From: Poecilobothrus nobilitatus
Lineage: Eukaryota > Arthropoda > Insecta > Diptera > Dolichopodidae
Assembly (NCBI GenBank): GCA_947095535.1
Contig: OX352774.1
Span: 32,814,496 to 32,878,495 of the forward strand
Length of the DNA: 64,000 bases
Direction: 5' to 3'
A program made the position numbers and the translations under genes. The notes below the pieces were generated by a model. It saw only the letters and a program-made list of their open reading frames with translations. It made no database searches and was not told where the DNA came from. Below, piece after piece: positions 56,500 through 64,000 of this stretch (positions within the stretch are counted from its first letter, which is position 1; every line of letters starts with the position of its first letter).

Positions 56500-56985
56500 T
56501 ATTATATTGAGATTGTTATAACTTTATTAAGCTTTTAATTGATCTTCACTATTTTATAAGGCGACACAAAAATATTTTCTGAAGTTACTCATACTTATTG
56601 TCAAAGATTTAACTCTTCTCAAAATTTCATGTTTTTAATTTAAATCGTTTGGAATATAGAAGAGGTAAAGAATTTTGCAAAAATAAAGTTTCGCATAATG
56701 GTAAATTAAAATACCGTATGGTAACACTATCAATTTAGAAAGCTTATTGAACTTCTGTTATAGCCATTTAAATGTAAGGCCTTTTTGAACTTTGAGGACT
56801 GTATCTTCGTAACGCTTGGTTTTGGTTCTTGGTCCAGAAAATTCAATTTTTTACAATACGGTTAAAATTTCAATGTTTTATTTTAAATTGCGTAGAACTT
56901 TTGTAAACACTCGGACGGAGAGAGTGACGAAGAGTGTGAAACTAATAATCACATTTTTTCAAATGTTTTTTGAAAATGTCCGAAA
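56500..56985 (-). mobile_element. 1.1-1.3 kb dispersed repeat family, copy 3 (diverged, truncated, minus)
   Basis: On the minus strand it has the same order as the 11.5 and 12.9 kb copies: a hairpin containing CATTTGAAAAAATGTGATTA, then TTAGTTTCACACTC, CTCCGTCCGAGTGTTTACAA, AATTTACCATTATGCGAAAC and finally AAGTATGAGTAACTTCAGAA followed by TGTCGCC. It ends after the first internal segment, so about half the element is missing. The 56816-57001 open frame on plus is an antisense shadow. Confidence 0.6.
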
Positions 56986-56989
56986 AACT

Positions 56990-59900
56990 CAAAATACATA
57001 ATTTAAAAGATAAAAACAAAATCATAGTTTTAGTTTTGAAGAAACTGCAACCGTTATCAATCAACAAAAAAGGATCATTCCAAATTAAATTTAATCATTT
57101 AAATAATATCTTTTAAAAGGTGATACATATTTATTCGATTTGGGATCTGTTTTATATCATTTAAAATTAAAATACTACAAAATGTAAATCTATATGAATA
57201 AAAGATAAACATATTAAAAAAAAATTTCTATGAATTTTATTGTGTTATCCTTTATATCCATTCATATAATAAATATCATTTAAAAATAATCATTTTATTA
57301 AGATAATCGAAAAAAAAAAAAAAAAACGTAACGTAACGTTTAACGTAATTCATAATTTCATAGACCATTGATCTTATATCCATTCATCTTTTTTTGTTTT
57401 TGGTTTTTTTTGTAATATTACTATATAATATGAATAAAATCCATAAACTAAATTTACAAATACAAAAAAAAAAAAAAAACGTAGTAATAACAAAAACAAT
57501 TATATTGTTAAATATACATATACATATACATATACATATATTTTATTTTTATTTTGTATAAAAATAAAAAAAAATTGTATAACAACTTGTATACTCACAT
57601 ATTAGAGTTTTTAAAATAAAATATCCTTTTTATTATCCTTTTTTTTATTTTTTATAACATAACTCGTAAATAAATGTGAACTTAAATGACAATAACAATA
57701 ATAATAATAATAGGACAAACCAGATTAAATTTAAATAATTGTTAAATTATAAAAAAAAAAATTTTTTTTCTGTTTTTTTTCGATATTTATGTTCTATTTC
57801 TAATAGGAAGCACATTTTGTTAGAAAAATAATGGTTCCATTTATAGCCTTAAACAAACAAAACAAAAAAAAAAAAAAAATAATTTTTTTTTTTCTAAAAA
57901 AATTTAGAAAAGGTATTGAATACTGATAGGAACGAACTATTTCGTTCTAGAATTTCATTAGAGAAGGAAAATTCTAGAACTTACTTTCAAATTCAGTGAA
58001 AAAGGACAAAAAAAGGTTTATAGGTAAAAAAAATATCAAAAAAAAAAAAAAAACACCATTTTTCGAATTTTTTCCATTTATTTCCTTATTATTTTCTGTT
58101 TTTTTTACATATGTATGTATATTTAACAAGAAATTTTTAAAAACTTTTTTACGTAATACATCATCAAACATATTTTTAAACAAAAAATACATTTTCATAA
58201 CATATTTTTTTTATATTTATACAATATTATAACACGCGCTAAAAATGTATCTTATTTTGAATTATATCTTTAAGTGTACGTATATATGTATGTATTTTTT
58301 TAAATTTTGTTGTATTTTCCTAGCTTCGTTACAAATAATTTTCATTTCCATTGAAAAAAAAAAAAAAGAAAAAAAAAAAAACCAAAATAAAATTACGTCG
58401 TACAACTTAAAAAAAAAATTTCCTTTTAAATTTTATAAGAGCACGAGTTTTTCCACACTTTTACCACCGTATTATCGTAAATAAATCGAATAAAAACAAA
58501 AAAAAAAACAACAAATTATTTTTAAACAATAAAATTAATAACCATTACCATTTTATTGTACTAATAAATCATAAAAAAAAAAAAAAAAACCAATAATAAC
58601 AATAAAAAATAGGAAAAATTGCATTATTAATATCGTGAATTTTTACGCCCCAGAAGATGGCGCATGTGATATCAAAATTAAAAAAAAAAAACAAAAATAC
58701 AATATTACGCTTTTATATGATGATTTTTTGATAATTACGTATATGAAAAAAAAAAAAAAAAATGTATGCAAGTGGAAATTAAAAATATAAAAATGCAATT
58801 TTCATTATCGTAAAAAAAAAAAAAAAACAACAACAACAATACAATCATAAAAATGGAATGATTGTGTACGTACGAGTGTTCTCTGTTCTATTTCATTTAT
58901 TGTTTGTTTGTTGTTTTTGTTTTAAAAATTTTTTTTAATTATATTATTTTTTGTTTTTTAACTAGTGCCACTCTATTTACGCGAATATTACGATAATGAT
59001 TACAATTTTTACGATTATACTGATTAAATGGCGCTAAAAAAAAAAAACATCAAATAAAAAAATTTTTTTTAATATGATTTTTAAGATAACAAAAATAAAA
59101 CAAAAATTTAATTGAAAAAATAAAATATGTTTCTTAAAAATTGAAAAAAAATTTTGTCCTACATATTTTAATTTTGATTTATGATTTTTCTTGTTTGTTG
59201 TTGTTTTTTAGGCTGCCCTACACTTACAATATTATTATATTCATATGCATAAGTACTTACCTATCTACTAACATTTTGTTATATTATAACATGATATGAA
59301 TATGATTGTATTTGTATTTTTGTTCATACATATGTATAGTTCAAAAATATATAAAATATGCCTATGTATTGGTACACGTGCCTTGTAAATAAGGAAAATA
59401 GTTTTATGACGTTTTATGATTTTTGTTATTGTTTTTTTTTTTTTTGTTTTTTAATGTGATTGCACGTGGATGTATACATATATGTATATATGTATGTAGA
59501 TAGATAAGTATATAATATTATATTGTTGTTTATTTTTCATATAATATGTACGTATAAAAAATATTTTTTACGTTGTAGATATTTACGATAAACGTAAAAA
59601 AAATTAACAGTTTCTATTAAATGAAAACAAAAACAAAAAAAAAAAAAAAATTATACTTAATATTGTGCTTGTTTTATATATATTTGGCTGTTTTTTTTTT
59701 TAATTATGTTTTTATTATTTTGTAATGACGTCATAGGAGCGCATGCGTTTTTTACTCGATTTGTATTTAAAATGAGTGTAGGTTTTAAATCTGATTTTTC
59801 TAGTACACCTGTAAAAGAAAAAATTCAATTTTTTCGAGATTTTTCTTTTTGGTAATAACAGTAAATTTTTTATTTGTTTGTATTGTATTGTATACAAGAA

Positions 59901-60480
59901 GAAAAATTCAGTTTTTTTTTTTTTTTTGTTTTGCTTTTAATTAATAAAAGGAATAAAAGGAAAATTGTTTCTTTTTTTTTTATTTTTTCAATACTTAAGT
60001 ATCAGTTTTTGTTCATGTGCACAGAAATTTTTATTTTTTATTATTTTTGTTTTTCTAACCGTTATTATATAGGAAGTTTTTCCGTTAAGGAAAAAGCAAC
60101 AAAAAAAAAAAAGATTATAGTGTTGCATAAAAAAATTAAAAACTGTTACAGAAAAGATAAACAGGCAAAAAAAAAAATAATTTATTTAATAATATAAAAG
60201 AAAATATAATAATACTTGTGCATTTACAACCATACATAATAACAATATACTTATATTAAATGAATATACTTGTGCACATGTCTATGACAATGAAACAAAA
60301 AATAGAAAAATGAAATAAAAAGAAGAAATAAAAAATGGAAAAAAGGAAAAAGAAAATTAAGAAGGAAAGAAAAGTTTTTCCTTGTAAAAAAAAAAAAAAA
60401 AATCGAATGAATATTTTATTGGGAAAATAGAGAACATGATGAGTATACCTATAAAACGTTTGATATTGCTTACTCAACGA
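56990..60480. other. Long low-complexity AT-rich block
   Basis: No gene was found. Content includes an ACGTA-rich patch (57326-57350), a (ATACAT)n hexamer run (about 57514-57541), ACATATATGTAT islands near 59473-59500, and numerous homopolymers (57309-57325, 57462-57478, 57862-57880, 58037-58053, 58351-58380, 58575-58589, 59437-59450, 60387-60402). ORFs of 60-107 codons here are homopolymer shadows. Confidence 0.5.
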
Positions 60481-60929
60481 GCAGCTAAAGATTAAATTGA
60501 TTGGTTTGAATTAGTATAATTTGTATCACAAATCACTTTATCAGATGAACTTTGACTGTGCGATTTATTTCTTTTTCTACTTTTTATTTTTTGTTTTACA
60601 GTTAAAATATATTTTTCAAATTATGCATAAAAAATTCTTGTTTCTGATATATTTTCATTCCATACTATTTTTGAGTACTTAATTTAAAACAAGGTGAGAA
60701 AAGCAGAGTTCTAGAAGTTTGGATGTTGAATAAATCTAATTGCAAGCAAAATTTTTCTTGTAAATAAAATGCGAAATATATGAAAAGAAAAGTTATTTAG
60801 TAAGTTACTCGTGGTCCTTTTAAAACTAACAGACCAGAATATTTCTGTCATTTGAACACATTTTTAATTTTATTTAAGAAATGATTCGTCAATTGGAATC
60901 AAAAGTAAAACATTTCGTTTTTGGTTTAG

Positions 60930-61320
60930 TATCTTAATCTGTCAACACATATCAAGTCCTATCTTCTGATCGTAAATGAAGTACAACTTCCACCTATGGG
61001 CAGGGACCTCTAAATCTTTCATAGATTTCCTGGATAAAATCTAAAAGCACATCTTACACCTAATTGGCAATCCTATTATTCAGGTAACGTTTACTTCTCT
61101 AATTATACATCGAAATATTGGATTGGAGCATTATCACTCTCTTTTTTGTTTTTTTTTTTTACGAGGGTTGTTGGAAAACACGAAAGTCACCAAGAGGAAC
61201 TGCACGTGCTTCCTCAGCGTTGTGTTCGACTTTAACCAACCAAAACCACACCGCTTTTAAAACCAAATTTTAGGATGACGAACATGAGAAACGAATTTCC
61301 GTATTCTGTATTTCGCCATC
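60930..61320 (-). pseudogene. Possible decayed coding segments, unrecognised
   Basis: This stretch is less AT-biased than its surroundings. Minus-strand frames contain protein-like pieces such as LDFIQEIYERFRGPCP (about 61000-61050), VEVVLHLRSEDRT and, near 61290-61320, MAKYRIRKFVSHVRHPKIWF, all broken by stops or shifts. With the open frame just beyond (61339-61635) it could be one decayed gene or transposon. No motif identifies the family. Confidence 0.25.
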
Positions 61321-61329
61321 TTAATAAAT

Positions 61330-61635
61330 CTACATATATAGATATATTCTAGATAATGACAATTGTTCTATTGAACTAAAATTAATAATGCCTCTCTTTA
61401 AACAATTCCAATAACGCTTTCCGGTAACGGAACGGTATGAATTGCTCATTTCTATACTGTGCAAATTCCTGCGTGGTTTAAAACCAGATATGAAAACTTG
61501 TTTGTTATAAGAATCGCTTTTATGTGTAACATGCTTAAATAAAATGTGTTCCCATCTGTTATTATATGGTCCATTAAGTGATTCCAAATTATCAAAATAA
61601 CCTATAGAGGTTTCTTTCCCAATATACTTTCAAAG
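61330..61635 (-). CDS. Unrecognised protein-like open frame (possible exon or gene relic)
   Basis: The minus frame is open from just after a TGA near 61638 down to a TAG stop at 61330-61332, roughly 100 codons. It has no ATG near its upstream end: the residue sometimes taken as a start is a TTG (Leu). The first in-frame ATG is deep inside the frame. Composition is balanced, with Trp, His, Cys, Pro and Arg, in contrast with the window's usual Phe/Lys/Tyr runs. Pieces include NNRWEHILFKHVTHKSD and QVFISGFKPRRNLHSIEMSN. I do not recognise the family. An internal exon, or a fragment of a decayed mobile-element or other gene, are all possible. Confidence 0.3.
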
Positions 61636-61639
61636 TCTA

Positions 61640-63395
61640 GCTTATTAACCTATTTCCCTTCAAGGAAGGAAGAATTATCATTATTACAATTATATGAAAT
61701 TACATATTTTCCAATTTAAAGCGAAAATTCACATCATATCTCTGCTTAAAAGAAAATATAAACTTTATTTTAAATGAAAAAAAAAATTATTGTAATACAA
61801 CTTTTTCTCGGAAAATGTTTTTTTTTTTTGTAGATACATTTTCGATATAAAAATAAAAATTTATTTGTTTTGAACTGTGATATAATCTACAAAAATTCGC
61901 CTTTTACGAAAAATAAAAAGGTCTAACCTTATTTTCTATTGAATATTTGTTATTTATAATTTACATTTGTTGTATACATTACGCATTATTAATTTATACA
62001 TATATATATATAATGCTATAGTAAAAATATTTTCGTAAATTTCATAAAGGATCAAAATAATTTTCTATTATTGCACACACACACAGTAAAGCGCGTTTAA
62101 TCAATTTTATAATATCAACAAAATAAAATTTCTTGCATTATAGGTGAAAAGTTGAAAAATAAACGTTAAGACGTAGTTTCTAAATTTTATTTGCAAAATA
62201 TAAATTTTCTTTTTACCCCGTTTTTTGTTTTTTTTTCTTTTTTTTATGTTTTTGCGTTGTACAAAAACTAAATCAATGAAAAATAGGTTGCATAAAGTTA
62301 TTTTCTTTAAAAACGAAAAAAAAAAAAAAAAAAAATAGATTGCAATGTAACATTGAAAATAAATTTTAGTTTTCCTTTCTATTTTTTCCTCTTTTTTTTT
62401 TTTTTGTTGTTTTTGTTATACACAAATAGAAAAGAATGGAAAATTTTATTTGATATTTTATATTATTTGATGCGCATTTTCATTTTTCATTGTCAGTTGT
62501 TACATGGGCAAACCTACACACATGCATAAAAATATGTTAAAAATAAAGATAAGAAAAAAAAAAACAAAAACAAAGAAAAAAATATTATTATTATAATAAT
62601 TACAAAATTTAAAAAAAAAAAAATTTTAATGATTTTTAATTTCTGTCGTAATGGAAAATTTTTATCAGAAAAATAAACAAAAAACGAAAAAGTTAAATAA
62701 TATTGAATTTTCTTAAGTTTTCTTTATATTTTTGTTTTTTTTTTTTCTTTTTCAATATATTTAAATTAGCACTAAAGTATAACTAACCGTTATTTATTAT
62801 ACACGAGGAAATCCTAAAAACGAAATTATGAATTTGGTGTTTAATTTATTTACCTACCATAAGAATATTTTTTTTTTGTTTGGTTTTTTCTAGAAAATCG
62901 GGGTTTTCTTTTTTTGTAAAATGAATTACGATGTAAGAAAAAAAAAAAATCAAATTACTGAAATTTCTGGTAGGTTCTTTTTTTTTTTAATGTAAGTGCG
63001 TTTTATTTTAATTTTTTGTTTGTTTTATAAAATCGTAGTTAATTTTGTTAGGAAATTGATATTATGAATATTAATAAGATACTATGGGCAAAAAAAATTG
63101 TTTTGAAGGGTTTTGTGTTCTTTAAAAGTATAAAAAAGTATGATTGAAGAATAGCTAATACCTACTTTTTTTTTTAAATTATGGTAAAGTTAAGAATATT
63201 GAGTGCTAGAAGGAAATTGAAGGAAATTTTACGGCAAGATAAATGGTAAAAAATTTTTACTGAATTTACTAATGAAATATAAGTGTCTTTATATGTTTTC
63301 CATTTATCTAAGTATAGGTAGATGGATAGCCAGGTAAATAGATAGATAGATAAAGAAATTAGTTTAGGTCCGTTTTAATACCATGAATTTATTTT
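61640..63395. other. Low-complexity AT-rich block
   Basis: Homopolymers near 62313-62334, 62391-62405, 62738-62748, 62938-62950 and 62978-62989, a short (CA)n at about 62074-62086, and a (GATA)n run at about 63340-63353. No gene is seen. Confidence 0.5.
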
Positions 63396-63398
63396 CTC

Positions 63399-63800
63399 CT
63401 AAATAAACCATTGGAACCATTGGGACCATAAAACAAAGTGCTTCACATCGATTATATGACCACGTTTAACTGATTGAAAATGTTATTTAAAGAAGAATTT
63501 TCATAAAGTCCTTTCCTTTTCGAAGGTATAAGACGAGGATATCCAAGCAAAAAATGAAGGATTGATTCCTCTTTGTCTTCGTTTTTTCATCTTCTACAAA
63601 AATCAGGAAGTTCCTAATCTTTTGCCGATAGCGTAGTGCTCTGTTAAAACTCTTGTTACATTACCGATATTACGGCAATTTAGAGATAAATGGTTTTGAT
63701 TTTTTTAGATTGGGTTTAGAACAGTTTTGTTTAGCCACAACGCAAGTATTAAGTGAGAGTCACTTATGATTTGTGAGGATATTGGTTTATTTATCTATCA
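63399..63800 (-). pseudogene. LINE (jockey/R1-type) ORF2 C-terminal remnant
   Basis: Read on minus from about 63800, the frame gives SDSHLILALWLNKTVLNPI, NIGNVTRVLTEHYAIGKRLG, then after a one-base shift DFCRR and KNEDKEESILHFLLGYPRL. Another shift leads to VKHFVLWSQWFQWFI before a TAG at 63399-63401. The order matches the RNase H end, the G/E-H-Y-x-I-G-x-x-L-G segment, the C-x-x-C...E-x-x-H zinc-like motif and the final aromatic 'WF' of insect non-LTR ORF2 proteins (family knowledge). At least three stops and two frameshifts make it a fossil. The second Cys is lost to a TGA. Confidence 0.75.
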
Positions 63801-64000
63801 TGACGAATAAATAGTAGAGGCATTTTTAAAAAGGATATTTCTCGGTAAACATTTAAACAAAATTTTTGGATTGCATTGAGTATCTAGAACTGAGTACATA
63901 GTTTATACTTAAAGTTAAATTTTTATTATTGAAAGAAGTCCGGGATTTTAATTTTTAATCGGAATTATTAATAAATATTTTTATTTCCTATTGCCGTATA
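63801..64000. other. AT-rich end of window
   Basis: No feature recognised. The LINE remnant may continue here in unreadable form. Confidence 0.4.

Noticed and set aside
59874..60197. 107-codon plus-strand ORF
   Set aside because: Phe/Lys-rich translation of poly-T and poly-A tracts, with no protein-like signal.
61142..61210. Possible mariner-type end (ACGAGGGTTGTTGGAAAA)
   Set aside because: No matching inverted end or TA border could be located, so it was not annotated as a transposon.
1..64000. CRISPR array, bacterial operon, rRNA or integrated phage
   Set aside because: There are no regularly spaced identical repeats with unique spacers, no dense ORFs and no rRNA-like sequence. The composition and retroposons are eukaryotic.

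Overview
The window reads as non-coding DNA from a eukaryotic nuclear genome, most likely an insect and probably a fly (Diptera, Brachycera). It is extremely AT-rich. It is full of poly-A/poly-T runs, (TA)n tracts and interspersed ACATATGTATGT-type motifs. It carries dispersed repeats with the 'TATACCC...GAGTCGATTTAGC...GTCCGTCCG' layout that I know from fly genomes. I found no convincing intact gene, no bona fide tRNA or rRNA gene, no CRISPR and no bacterial-type operon. Nearly all open frames are short low-complexity F/Y/I/K/N-rich shadows. The window is best read as a large intron or intergenic block colonised by transposable elements.

The strongest structured content is a family of short retroposons, here called SINE-A. 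Five copies (14.5, 25.3, 42.8, 44.5 and 49.5 kb; three on plus, two on minus) share a tRNA-like head with a box A-like segment and a near-perfect T-arm (box B), two internal stem-loops, an A-rich tail and individual 9-12 bp target-site duplications. A second SINE-like family (SINE-B; about 4.8-5.3 kb plus, 6.0-6.2 kb minus) and several solitary tRNA-like heads (2.8, 8.5, 33.3, 39.4, 43.1, 51.7 kb) suggest repeated birth of tRNA-derived elements. Two very short inserts (10.1 and 11.3 kb) also carry flanking duplications.

Autonomous retroelements survive only as wrecks. A tandemly repeated LINE ORF2 tail with an H-x-L-C-E-C-P motif lies at 27.0-27.7 kb. A minus-strand LINE ORF2 tail with a C-R-R-x-K motif lies at 63.4-63.8 kb. 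An RTE-like reverse-transcriptase tail at 43.9-44.4 kb has a SINE-A inserted about 120 bp past its end. A pseudogene-like single reading frame at 14.2-14.9 kb is interrupted by another SINE-A insertion.

DNA-transposon-like, non-autonomous inverted-repeat elements are numerous: 7.4 kb (TA target, CACCAGAGCCCCGC ends), 16.0-16.7 kb, 30.8-31.5 kb (about 230 bp arms), 38.7 kb (TA target, CAGTAAAATC ends), 45.5-46.2 kb, 48.3-48.9 kb and 50.7-51.0 kb. Larger repeat families are a 1.1-1.3 kb element in three copies (11.5, 12.9 kb plus; 56.5 kb minus), a fly-type repeat at 34.6-35.5 kb with four internal 140 bp units plus an inverted relative at 35.9-36.3 kb, a direct kilobase-scale duplication at 39.5-41.3 kb, and inverted arrays of an AAAATCCAAA-like motif near 35.8/36.7 and 42.1/42.3 kb.

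The rest (much of 1-2.8, 15-15.9, 17-25, 25.6-26.5, 31.6-33, 37-38.5, 46-47.6, 49.8-50.5, 52-56, 57-60.5 and 61.7-63.3 kb) is homopolymer- and microsatellite-rich sequence in which I see no gene. One minus-strand frame at 61.3-61.6 kb has protein-like composition and is the best candidate for an unrecognised exon or decayed gene.
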